A DNA stretch of 64,000 nt from Cryptomeria japonica (taxonomy: Eukaryota > Streptophyta > Pinopsida > Cupressales > Cupressaceae), in assembly GCF_030272615.1 (NCBI RefSeq), contig NC_081415.1, forward strand, positions 264,709,925 to 264,773,924, in the 5' to 3' direction. The translations under genes and the position numbers were made by a program. Of this stretch, positions 23,130 through 34,800 are shown in pieces. How positions within the stretch are numbered: position 1 is the stretch's first letter; each line of letters starts with the position of its first letter. Below the pieces are notes generated by a model. That model saw only the letters and a list, made by a program, of their open reading frames with translations, did not search any database and was not told the DNA's origin.

Positions 23130-24763
23130 TGTAGTGTCATAAATTGTACATCCTTGCTAGGGTGGTAAAATTCCATGCTTGGTTTAGCACCCGCCTTAGT
23201 GTGTTTTGCATCTTACATTTCTAATCTCCTTTAAGCATTTAATTAATTAATTAAATTAAATCTAAATTCATATTTCATCACTACACACATTATAAAGTTG
23301 GACCCTTTACCCTAAGTGTGTGCCCCTTTTCATTTTATTCCTTCAATAAATCATTTAATCATAAACCCTAATTATGTCCTATTTCGACCTTTAAGGCCCG
23401 ATTTCGCATGTCAAAACATCTTGAAATCAGCTACAACTTTGGGATTTTCTCTAATATCATCGTATCTAATGGCCCTAAAATTTTTACCTCGACATTTTTC
23501 CTGAAATTTCGGGAGCATAATTCTATGATATTATAATTCTTAACCCCAAGAAATAGGTAGAAAATTCAAATCCTAGGTCGGCCTAAAGATGAAATTAAGA
23601 TCTAGGGTTTCATACATAAGAGCTCTCTTTCTTCATTTGAATTAATCTAATCTAATCTAATCTAAGGTCTAGAGAAGTTTGGAGGGAAGTGATCACAAGG
23701 AGCCTTCTATGTAGTGAAAGAGTAGATCTTTTGAAGTCTTCAAAAACATTAAACAACACCTATCAATCACTAATCAAGCATTCTTTTATCAATTGGGGGC
23801 TTTTTGAAGATGTAGGAAAGCAATAGGAGATCACCGACTGAAGATTGTCTTGTACCTCTCTCTTGGGGTTGGGTATGGTTTCATGTTGTTTCCATGTATT
23901 TGTATGATCTTTATTACATCAATTTGATTTACATTCATGCTTTAGATCACTTTGCATCATTGATTTAGGGCATTTACTTTGTCAATTACAAGCATTTAGG
24001 GTTTACTCTTTAGGGTTTCTCTAGATTGTTTGCATTCATCTTAAGATCTTGCACACATTATTTTACTATACAAATCAGCTATTTGTTGAGGTGGAAATCA
24101 TTGAAATAGGGGTTTGACTAAGGCAAAACCCTACATAGCCACCCAAAACCCTATTTTTCAGCTACAGGTACAGATTCAAGATCTGAGTGTCACTGCAAAT
24201 TTTAGGACCGGTAGAGCATACAAACTCAGTTCCAGGGACTAGATCTTAGCAAAAAACCATAGGAAAGGGGCGTGGCATCCTGGTCCTTCCTAGGACAAGG
24301 GCATGGTGCCCTAGTCCTCCCTAATTTCAGTAGATTTTGGCAGGGCAACAACTTGTAGTCTTCAGATCCCACTCTGTCAGTCACATCTTCTGGTTCGCAG
24401 AATTAGGAAAGGGGAATAACACTCTTGTACCAGACATGTTGGCTCAGATTTCTGATACAGGTGCACCTCTGAATTTATCTCTTAATCTATACTTTTCAAC
24501 AGTATATCAGTTATTCTCAGTTCTGCATTTCTAGATTAGGGTTGCTTGTGTATACTTGTATTCTAGGTTGAATCATTCAAATCTCTCATTTACAACAAGG
24601 GAATAGAAACCCTAAGAGGTAATCCTTGGATCTCTATTCCTCACAAGAAGTAGCCGAAGTGCATTACTTCCATAGGCTCTTTCGTATTCCACGAGTGTGT
24701 ACATAGAATGAGATTAGGGCTTGTTTTCTTAGTCTCACTTTTTCCCCTACACAACATCCTAGG
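23130..24763 (+). repeat. Solo LTR inside element E RT
   Basis: 1634 bp, TGTAGTGTCAT...CCCTACACA, flanked by ATATC (23125-23129) and ACATC (24764-24768), a 5-bp target duplication with one C/T change. Removing it rejoins the RT in frame (VDDI to LGK, then a stop, then KTRTKHLAIL). There is no internal region, so this is a recombined LTR. The start TGTAGTGTC is similar to the start of the LTR of H (TGTAGCGTCC, minus strand). A GGAC/GTCC-rich inverted block at 24266-24325 also resembles the H LTR block, so a related family is likely. Three TTAATTAA words lie near 23240. Confidence 0.85.
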
Positions 24764-24768
24764 AAAAT

Positions 24769-25228
24769 AAAAAACCAGGACAAAACATCTAGCTATCCTT
24801 GAATATATTTTTGAACGTTTGGCTAAGTACAAGTTGCGCCTCAATCCTAAAAAGTGTGTGTTTGGAATTAGATTAGGTAAACTCCTAGGATTCATAGTTT
24901 CTAGGCGTGGTATAGAATTTGATCCTAAGAAAGTCAAGGCAATCTTAGAAATGCCTATTCCTAAAACATTTAAGAATCTACATAGTCTCAACTTGTAGAT
25001 AAATGTCAACCATTGACACATCTTCTCTAAAAAGGTACATAGATTTTAAGTGAGAGGCTCAATGTTAACAAGCATTTGATAAAATAAAAGAGTATCTAGC
25101 TCATTCTCCAGTATTAATGCCACCAATTCCAAGAAGATCATTCCTCTTGTATATCTCAGTTATTCTAGTTGCAGTGGGATCACTCCTTGCTCAGCATGAT
25201 GATAAAGGAAAAGAACATGTCATTTACT
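24769..25228 (+). pseudogene. Element E RT C-terminus and start of RNase H
   Basis: 'IFERLAKYKLRLNPKKCVFG', 'LLGFIVSRRGIEFDPKKVKA' and 'ILEMPIPKTFKNLHSL' are the gypsy RT thumb and connection. Then 'SPVLMPPIPRRSFLLYISV' and 'GSLLAQHDDKGKEHVIY' are the start of RNase H. Continuity ends at about 25228, where the sequence changes to the LTR of F. Confidence 0.8.
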
Positions 25229-25229
25229 G

Positions 25230-26490
25230 CTGAACCAAGGGAAAATCCACACAAGGGTAAATGGTTAGATTCAATCAAAATACACATAAAACACATAATC
25301 AAATATACCAAAATCCATTATACCTTCATGAAGATGATCTCTTGCTCCTCGGAGTAGTCCTTCGATGAAGTGAATAATGTTACCCTTCCTCACTTGATTG
25401 GATTGGTCCTTAGGTGGATTGTGGATTCCTCTCCACTACACAACAAGGGATTGGATCAAATGATAAGTAAGTATTAGATGGATTGGATTAGATGAAGCAA
25501 TATTTTAGCATTAGGATGGTATGATAGAGGATTTTCATCCTCAAATGGACAACATAAGAATATGATGGAAGTGGAACAAGGGGTGAAATGGACAACATAA
25601 GAATATGATGGAAGTGGATCAAGGGATGAAATGGATAACATATGAATGCAATGGAAGTGGATGATTTGTGAGGAGAAGAGACTCCAATTATAGAATGGAG
25701 GAGGCTAAAATGAAGGGCCAAGATTAATTTTGAAATGGAGGGCTAGGATTGAAAGAAAGAGTGGGAGAGGATTGAGAGGACAAGGTGTGGGATCCAAGAG
25801 ATATGCCATAAAGACATTTCTTGTCTCCACACCTCTCAAAGTACATAGGGAAGAGCTCCCTAAGTACATTGGGAAGAGAAAAAGGAATATAAAATTCCTC
25901 GGGGGAAGGGAGGAGGAATTAAAAATTCTAAAATAAGAGATGTGTGGGAGGACTAAATGAGAAAAGGAATTAAAAATTCCTTGGGAAGAGGAGACATGAG
26001 GAGATTCAAAGAATTTGAATTTCTTTGAAAAGGTCAAAGTGGGTAGCATTTAAGATTGGAGGATGAGATGGGAAATCTATTTATGGAAAAGAGTTGACCC
26101 ATCCCTAATCAAGGTGACTAGGGATGTGCAAATGATTAAGGAGATTGATTAGGTGGCTTAATGAGTGATTAGAGTTCAAGTGGGAAAGTTAAGAGGATGT
26201 GACATGAGGAGAGAGAATGAGTGGAGGAATTTAAAATTGAGAAATAATGATAGTCATGCTTCCAGAAGAATTAATTAGGCTAAGTGAGGATTAGAAGAAG
26301 TTATTTGTAGGAATCACATGATTAGCTTGGTTAATTGAAATTAATTAACTAAGTAGGGTTTAGAAGAAATAAATGATATTTGATTTTAAAAGAATGGGGG
26401 AATAATTAATTTTGATAAATTAACTATATGACTAACTATAATTTGATAAAATTAATTACATATTAATTTAATTAATTTTAGATGCCTACA
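25230..26490 (-). repeat. Element F 3' LTR (approximate left border)
   Basis: The right border is clear: plus-strand GATGCCTACA ends at 26490 and is followed by a PPT, so the LTR begins TGTAGGCATC on the minus strand. The first 150 bases in element direction are TTAATTAA-rich. The left border is placed where the RNase H of E is lost (TG at 25228 or 25231). No second copy was recognised in the window. It is purine-rich on the plus strand. Confidence 0.55.
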
Positions 26491-26507
26491 TTTTGCCCCT
26501 CTTTGAT
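26491..26507 (-). other. Element F polypurine tract
   Basis: Plus-strand TTTTGCCCCTCTTTGAT directly after the LTR; the minus strand reads ATCAAAGAGGGGCAAAA, a PPT in the expected place. Confidence 0.7.
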
Positions 26508-28567
26508 ATGGCATCATGAAGTGGCGTTATATCAAAGAAGAATAAAACATAGTGGATGGAAAGGATAAGGAATAGTATCATGATTCCCTAGTCATAGTTG
26601 AAATGAGGAAGGATGACGAGGAGGTAGTGGTATGCCCCCTTGAGAGGACATGCGGGTTCTAAGAACACAGGTGTGCTCTGGAAATGGATTAGAGGACTAG
26701 AGGATTGAGGATGAAAGGATGTAAAAAGTATAAGGATGATGAAGGGGAATGAATGAGTTGGAGTCTCCAAGATAAATGGATGAAATGAAGTAAGTGGATT
26801 GGATTTCTTGTTGTGTAGATGTGGAGAGAAAACCTAGTTTTGATTTTGCAATGAACTATCTAAACCAATAACTATAGAAGTCAGGAAGTTATGAATATCC
26901 GATGCGTGGACTAGGCTCTCAAACAGTAGGCATCTCAATGCACATAGGTTCACAAACATCGATGAGGATGTAAATGAGAGACTATTGGATCATACAAGAG
27001 AAGCCATCAAACATGCAATACCACAAAACTATGCCCCATTATACACCAACCAAGACATACCGAGATATAGGATGATCAAGGCAACCCTGAATAGGTATAG
27101 TCCTGGGACATAAGATAAAAAACAAAGCAAAAATCTCAATCATGCAAACAAAATGCGCATGACCAACTGATATATCTTTCGAAGAGTAGGAAATGAATTT
27201 GGATAGACTGCCAAAAATGGGAAGGATACATACTGATGGGCAGGTGATGGATTTGTATTAACTGCCAAACATGGGAAGGATGCATCCCAATGGGCAAGGT
27301 GTGGAGAGATTGATGGGAGGCAATAGATAAGTGAGCTATGCAGGGTATGCAAATTGGAGGATTTTTGCTTGGATTTGATTAGCATAGTATGGGTGGGTGT
27401 TTGGATTACACGCAAGTCAATATAAGCTTAGATAGATGGGAAAATCTCAATGTGATTGGAAAGCTCAGTATGATGGGGATCATAAATGAATTGGATAAGA
27501 TGGAAAGGGAATTAATGATTGAATGGGATTGGATTGGATAGGGAATATAATTGGATTATATTGGATGAGATGGGGAATATGATTGAATAAGATAGGATTG
27601 GATTGTGGATATAGGATAAATGGATTGGAACCAATGACAAGGGAGAACCAAGGCTTGGTAAAAGGATGGAATGGAGGAATAGATTGCTTGAATAGGAGAT
27701 GGAGGGATTAAGTAGATGGATAGTGATAGGATATGGAGGAGTAAAACATGAAAGATAGGTGGAATGGGGATCCAAGAACTATTGTGCAAAGGAGGAAAAT
27801 GCCCCACTAAAGGTAGTGCAATTAAGGACAGACAGATGGTGGATAATGATGTATGAGATGAAAGAGTAATGTGGAATGGATATGGATGGAGGGAAAAATG
27901 TAGGCTTGTGTGTTCCAAAGCATGCATGGATATTATTTTGCCTCTATCTTGATCAAGATAAAAGGTATGGATTGAAGGATGGATTTGGATAGGATGAGGG
28001 ATATGAGATGAAGGATATGGATAGGATAGTCAAGATCAAAGATATGAAGGGAGGATGGATGCAGATAGGGTACAGATAGAAGATAAGAAATATGGTAAAT
28101 ATGGATGGCAAGATGGCATAGATGAAGCTTGCCCCCAAGTGTAGAGTGCAAGAGGATAAGGGGATTACACATGACGCCTGTTTACCAAGTTTTCATCATG
28201 GTACTTATCCAAGGTGCCACTAGAAGTGGTTTTCACTGTTGGATGGATTTTTTTCTCTTTACTTTTTTTTTGTATTTTTTGGAATAATTTGAATGGATAC
28301 GAATTAGGATAAGGATGGTGGATAAGGGGATGTAAATGGTAGTGGATGCATCTAAGGGAGATGGAGGGAGGACTCAAGCATCTATTTCCATGGATAGTAT
28401 CCCTTAAATATGTGCTTCATTGAACCAAGATAACTGGGGGTATGGTCATAGATGTTGGTAGAAATAGATGGAATGGATGGAAGATGGAGGGGGATGAGGA
28501 TTTATGGAAAGCATTAGATTAAAGGAATGATATTATGGAAAATGGGTGTTGGATAATGGATGTAGTT
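26508..28567 (-). other. Element F 3' internal part, purine-rich low-complexity, no recognisable pol
   Basis: The plus strand is dominated by GGAT/GGAATG/GATGGATTGG words, so all minus-strand frames give Ser/Pro/Ile/Leu-rich peptides of low complexity. These I do not regard as real genes. RT, RNase H and integrase would be expected between the PPT and gag in an autonomous gypsy; none of their motifs is present. Confidence 0.5.
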
Positions 28568-29422
28568 TTAGAATACTTGTGGATAAATGGATGGAGATGT
28601 TGGGAAGATCAACATTGGAACACAACTTGAAGGGTGATGGAGTTGTGGAGGAGAGGATTTTAAATTAGATGGAGGATCAAATGTGGATTTTGGGACATAA
28701 GGACCCAAAATAGATGAAGGGGATGAGGGACTTAAGATAGTGGATTTTGAGACGTAAGGGCCCAAAATGGATTTTGAAAATGGTGGATTGTTAGATGGTG
28801 AACTAGAGAACTTATGAGTTGAGGGAGCTTGCGGATTAACAAGTTTGGATGCCAATTTGGTTTTTTCTTTGAGGTACATTTCTTCTATGAGTAGCTTGGG
28901 AATCCACATAGTTTTTTATTTTTTCTTTTTGGACCTTTCTGGCCTTTTGGATTTTTCTTTCTTTTCAATCATATTTTTCTTCTCTTGATCATGTCTTTTT
29001 GATGGGACATGTTGATCCTTGGATTTTTGTGGATTTTTGGCTTCACGCATTTTAGATTTGGCATCAAAATTGTTTCCAATAGAAATGGTATAGGTGCATG
29101 AGGTTGGATAACTTAGAGATTTAATGGATGGTATGGTGGAAGGAGAGTGTGGGAAGGGATTCAAGGATATTTACCTTTGTTGATCTTTCTTAGGGATCAT
29201 TTGAGGTGATGGTGTGGTGGATTGGGGGATGTAAGGACCCAAGATGGATGGAAGGGTTGAAGGGTTTAGTGTTGGAACATAAGGACCCAAACTAGACGTG
29301 GATGAGGAAGGAATGGACTTTAGGACATAAGGACCCAAAAGAGGTTTGCAAGACGGGCGATGGAAATGTTTGGATTTAGATGGAGGGATTTTAGACTCAT
29401 AAGAGATGGAAGGTATACCAAC
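28568..29422 (-). pseudogene. Element F ORF, peptide-repeat part
   Basis: One minus-strand frame with two interrupting stops (at about 29168 and 28913). It carries five short repeats spaced irregularly: LGPYVLKS (about 29338), LGPYVPTL (29290), LGPYIPQS (29242), LGPYVSKS (28765), LGPYVPKS (28708). A Lys/Glu-rich block lies between (28920-29060). The frame continues upstream across the copia B insertion into the G-patch segment at about 51070-51215. Function unknown; the position suggests the end of a gag-like polyprotein of a non-autonomous element. Confidence 0.55.
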
Positions 29423-30789
29423 TGATGAAAATAGGATAGACAATTGAGAGGGAGAGGTGAATCAATTGTTACCAAATATTACAAAAAATTACTTTAATCC
29501 CATATGTGATAATTAACAGTGAAAGAATAAATAAAAAAATAACATGAACACACATAACACCAAGATTTTTAATGTGGAAAACCCAATCAAGGGAAAAACC
29601 ACGGAGGAAACCTACCCACAATATGATGATGCCCTCTTAGAGCTATATGAAATATTACAATGGGGAATTCACATGCATGCAGACACACTGCCTAGAGCTC
29701 ACTGCTCAAAAACAACAAAGGGAAACAACCTTGGGAAGGCTCATTGCCTTACAAATAGATTCAGATCACTTTTGGAAAATTATAAACTAAGAAATATAAT
29801 CCTCAATGCCTAGTTATAGTTTCTATTAAGCACATAACTTTCATCCTCTTCTCACACTTCTTCTCTACTTCCGAAAGATTAATACATTATTCGTACACTC
29901 CACACACCTCTCACAATGATTGTTACATTTATTTATGCATGACATCAACCTTGGATCAATATCATTAAGGTCGACTCAACACATATCACCTAATTACACA
30001 AATATAAACATACACACTACAATATCACATGTGGATCAAAACAATATTGACTAAGACATAGAATGGACCTAAATGACCACCTCAGATATGAAACACCTCC
30101 CAGAATTAAGCATCAAACATTTGTAACATGCTACAAGCATCATGTCGGCCAAGAACATGAAGAACACCACCAAACCAAGGAAAATCAGCAATAACGTGCT
30201 CACCGATAAATGCAGACCACCAACACGAATAACACATGATTTAGAAACATCCACAAGCATCATGAATTACCACAACAATATCCACACCAACTCAAATTAC
30301 TAGAATCATCATTATCATCATATCGAACTTCAAGAACATTAACTAAACTAACTGTCACCATGAAAGATTCACTTGCGGAGCTCCAAATCAGGAACCATCT
30401 AATTTGAGGATGCACATAAACATCCCAAACATTCCTCCAAATCTGCAGACCAAGATATTATAGTGTAGAGCAATGCAGATCAAAATACTGAACACTAACA
30501 ATACTGAACAACAAAAAAACTGGTCACAACAGAAATACTCATAACTAACTCAATTTTTCATGCAAACCTTTGAATCTTGCACTAAATCAACTAGAGATAA
30601 TTATATAAAAACCTTTTAATCCACAAATACTGATCATCAACATACATAACAAACTGAATAACTGAACACTACTGCATCACTACATCAAATAAAGAAATAT
30701 GTTGACATCAATGACAATACATCTTTCAGATATCATTAAAGAACATATTTTCAGTACTCATCACAACAATCTCCCAACAATCTCCAACA
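29423..30789 (-). repeat. Copia B 3' LTR
   Basis: Begins TGATGAAAATAGG and ends CTCCAACA on the plus strand. Carries the hairpin motif (GTGGAAAACCC, AAGGG, AAAAACCACGG) at 29571-29602. The G run near its start is interrupted (GAGAGGGAGAGG), unlike in the partner LTR. Confidence 0.88.
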
Positions 30790-30803
30790 ATATCCCCTTG
30801 TGG
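30790..30803 (-). other. Copia B polypurine tract
   Basis: Plus-strand ATATCCCCTTGTGG after the LTR; minus CCACAAGGGGATAT, a PPT with one A in the G run. A second, better PPT-like block (CTCTCCCCCTTTGACATC) lies at 30932-30949. Confidence 0.75.
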
Positions 30804-31039
30804 CATTGATGGCAAAATATGATGTGAAAAACAATTAATGTCAAAGAAATCATCATCTCTCTCAGATAACTCTCTCCCATTATACAAATATTCTCTCACT
30901 CTGAAATCATTACACAATTTTTCATATGAATCTCTCCCCCTTTGACATCGATGACAAAGAAACATATTTGCAAAATACATAACCTCACAAATCTGAACAT
31001 CTGACTACTCCCCCTAAGTAGCAGCCACCTCATCAATCC

Positions 31040-31885
31040 GGATCACAAGATATGACTGTGAAATACACCAGACTGATGCATACCAATGCATCTTAGTTCT
31101 AATTAGGAGGGGAAGTCACCCCTAACTTTTCTCTAAGATACTCAAAAGTATCCTTAGGCAAAGGCTTTGTGAAATTATCCAGAATTTGTTCCTTTGAAGA
31201 CACATATTCCAACCTAATTTCTTTCTGATTTACCTTCTCTCAAAAAATGAAACTTCATAGATATATGCTTTGTCTTTGAATGCAACACTAGATTCTTAGA
31301 AATGTTGATTGCACTTGTATTATACCAATAAATAGAAATAGGCTCATCATACACAATTCTGATATCCTTCAATATCTACTTCATCCATATAACCTAAGTA
31401 AAATTTTCAGCAACAACAATATATTATGCTTCTGCAGTGGATAAAGAAATCAAATTCTTCTTCCTACTCAACCATGAAACCAATCTCTTACCCAAGAAAA
31501 ATGCACCACCACTAGTACCATTCTGGTCATCAACATCTCCTTCCCAATCATAACAGTAAATGCACTCAAAGTAAAATCATTATCTATAGGGTACCATAAA
31601 CCAAAATCAACAGTTCCTTTCAGATATCTAAAGATTCTTTTAACAACAAACACATGAGATTCCTTAGGATCAACTTGAAATCTAGCAACAAGACAAACAA
31701 CATTCATGATATTGAGTCTAGTCTGAGTTAAATATAACAATCCACCAATCATAGATCTATATCTGGTCTAATTTTCTTTAGGGGACTCATCATCCTTAGT
31801 CAACTTGCATCTGGTCACCATAGGAGTATCGAATGACTTTGTATCCTCTAGACCAAACTTCTTCAACAATTCCTTCAGATACTTT
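31040..31885 (-). pseudogene. Copia B RT C-terminus and RNase H
   Basis: Minus strand: '[13 protein letters not shown]' (about 31850-31885), then '[20 protein letters not shown]' (31752), 'RIFRYLKGTVDFGLWYPIDN', and RNase H blocks including 'ISIYWYNTSAINISKN' and 'LHSKTKHISMKFHF' down to about 31100. The Asp of the C-D-N block is replaced (YWYNTS). Several stops and shifts. Directly at 31886-31890 is the target duplication of insertion D, which separates this part from 36817-36945. Confidence 0.75.
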
Positions 31886-31890
31886 GACTA

Positions 31891-34800
31891 TGTTAGTGAA
31901 CAAATTTTGTCTTTCTTTTAATTGAATTGATTCGAAGCTCTGTTACCCTCTTTGAAAAACAAAAGTTCAACTAAAGAGTTGGGTAAGTGTGACATACATC
32001 ACTTCCCTCTGAATTTTAGATAGGTACAGCTCCCTCCATTAGTTATTCAGGGAATAATCTAACTAAATAAAACTAATACGCTTTTAACCTGAAAGCACGT
32101 AAGGCTGCCTACTTCATTCTTATATGAGAGACCAATAATATGCAAATATTTTAGAAAACTCTTTCTTCAAGATGCCTCACCATGAAAATCAGAGGTAAAC
32201 AAAGAAAAGTTTAATAACACTAACTTCAACACTTCATAAAAATAAACAAGAGAAACAAAGTCTCTTTTCAAACAAATATCCTTCTAAACAACACAAAAAG
32301 AAGCCCCAGATTAATAATAACATTCACCATCAGAAAGATAATCACTGACAATTTGACTGGATTAACATTTGCAAAGAAACATTACTCCATGGATTCAAAC
32401 TCAAAGATTTTCCACCTCAAAATGCATATGATCTTTATAGGTATATTCCATGCAACAAAGACATAAAGATACACACATAAATTCTTTCCAATTTCAGATT
32501 CTGGAAACACTGATCACTTCCTTCAGGCAAACAAAATTTTCTAGTCTTTAAGCCTACTATTCTAACCCCTTCTAAAATCTTTTTTCATCTAACTTATAGT
32601 AGTCCTTCGAAAAACAGAGGAGGTCTCCCTGAAAACCTGACCTCCTCTGAAACAGTTATAAAACTAACAGAGAATTTAGGGGATATATATCCCAAAGTAA
32701 TTGCAAGGTTTTTGAAAAGTATTTGAAAATAAAAACAAAGCATAAGCATCAAATTATGCTTCATTTTCAGCATCATCTCCCCTTCCACTTTTCCAGGCAT
32801 CATGGGTGGTTGCAAGCTTCTGAATCATAGACTGACTCGGATTCTTCATGGCATTAATTTTCACTTTTGCAACTTCCTTTTCCCACCTGTGTTTTACCAT
32901 TTTCTCGGCATGTTTGGGTAACTGATCATTGCCAATAAACGTCATGGATTCAATTCGGGCAATCTATGTTATATCTTCAGAAGTAAAGTTTCCTTTGGCT
33001 CTAACTTTTTCCATGTGCAATTTAAATGCCTTTACCACGTCCTGTGTATTCAGCCCACAAAGCCCTAGTTGGCAATCATGATCTGGGTTAACCACTTTGT
33101 TATCATTGACCAAGCTATATTGAAGATCCTGGAGCTTGTAAACAGAGGATTTAGCATCAAAGATTACAACCTTGAATGTAATTACCCACCATGCTATGGT
33201 TTTCTTCAACACAAAGAGCTGACACTCATCAATTACCAATTTTATTGAGTTCTCTGTTAAAAACTCAGTGGCTCCATATTTTTCTATCTTGGTGAACATG
33301 GGTAATACATTTTACCACTTATGCTCCTCCTTTTCCCATTGCACAACCTGATTTTGGATCTCCATAATGAGGTTTTGAATTTCATCGCACAAGTTCCTGG
33401 AATCTGCAATATATTTTTCGCCATCCTTGATCACCCCTTCAATCCATTTTTCTATGGCCTCTGCGATGACCTTGGCTTGTTGAACTTGATTTATTAGTTT
33501 CTTGTTCTTGGACAAAGTGGGATCAAATTTTTCTGAAGCTTATGATATAGGGAGTTCTCCAAAACAACCTAGGCTATCAATGAATTGGGCTAAAACCTTG
33601 ATGTGTCGTTTCAGTTCCTTTTTCTCTTGTTTGTCTTTCTCTGACTTGGTGAGCATTTTCTTAGCCGTCACATTGAAAAGGTGGTTATCAAAGTCCCTGC
33701 TCATATTTCTGAGATCTACTTTGGTAACCTCAAAATCTTATGTATTTATTTCTTTACTTACATCCTTGGGTTTTAGGAAGCAATTTCAGCAACCCATCTC
33801 CCGGTCTTCTCATCAACATCCAACCTGGTGGTTGTTTTGAATGTCTTCTATTTAGGACCTTTTTCCATGTATTTGACCACCATGTCTTGAATTGGGATAA
33901 ACACTGGGATTGAGCTCTGTTTCTTACTTACTGAAGTAGTTAACCATTTGGGAGTTGTGCTTGAACTAGCTGTTTCTCCAGTTACCTTAGGTGGCGGTGT
34001 CATGGCTACAATTATTGCATGGGAATCCGTGGTGTTGACAATATCAGTATCAAGGTCTCCGAACTCAAAAATTTGAGGATCAAGGGTCTTGTCTTTCACC
34101 TCTGTGTCTCTGACCAAGTCCATTTTCTTCTGTGCAACACTTCGTAACCTTGTGAATCAAGGAGTAGGATAGTTCAAGGCAAGATTAGGCTCGTGCTTGC
34201 TATGAAATGACTTGTTATTTTTACTTGCATGAACAGGCATAGAAGTGAGGTTAGAAAGGCTTTTTGGAGAATGTAGAGAAACTACATTATCTCTCGTAGG
34301 ACTGATCCTGCTTGATTTCATTGCTCTTTTCTTATTAACCCAAACTGCAGTTCTCTCCATGACTCTTTTTGTTTTGAGCTATATATCGTCTTTATCTTCC
34401 ACATCCCAATTAATTGAGGATGTTTCAGGTTCAGTTTGATCTAGATACCCAGGTTCAAAAAGCTCTAGATTATCTTCTTTGATCCCACTTATATCAAGTT
34501 TCACCCGTAGTGAAACTATCTATCCCAAAACCATTCTCATATTGTCTCTCCTGAACACTTCAAGTTCATAACAACAATCTTCCCAAAAGTCTTCCAAGTG
34601 TGAGATAGGAAGATGCACCATCAAACCAAGGCCCCGTGAAAAACCTTTATTATCAAAACCATTCCTTCCTTGATACATTTTGAAATTGAAATTCTTCAAG
34701 TCAGCCCCTATGCTCAACGCATCTGACATTGAACTACAAGATAAAGTGCCCCATTGAACAGGGAAATGATCTTCCCATTTATCTTTGGGTTGAGCTTTCT

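Larger units (their letters stand above)
16960..25230 (+). mobile_element. Gypsy element E, decayed and incomplete
   Basis: Ty3/gypsy internal region on the plus strand in the order gag, CHHC knuckle, protease, G-patch, RT, start of RNase H. The order and motifs place it among plant Ty3/gypsy elements of the type with an IDNGS protease site. No LTR of its own was identified. The RT is split by a solo LTR at 23130-24763. The coding sequence stops in the RNase H at about 25228, where DNA of element F begins; I did not find the remaining RNase H and integrase anywhere in the window. Confidence 0.75.

Noticed and set aside
26588-28377. Several 60-120 codon minus-strand ORFs
   Set aside because: They reflect the GGAT-rich composition of element F: low-complexity Ser/Pro/Leu/Ile peptides in overlapping frames.
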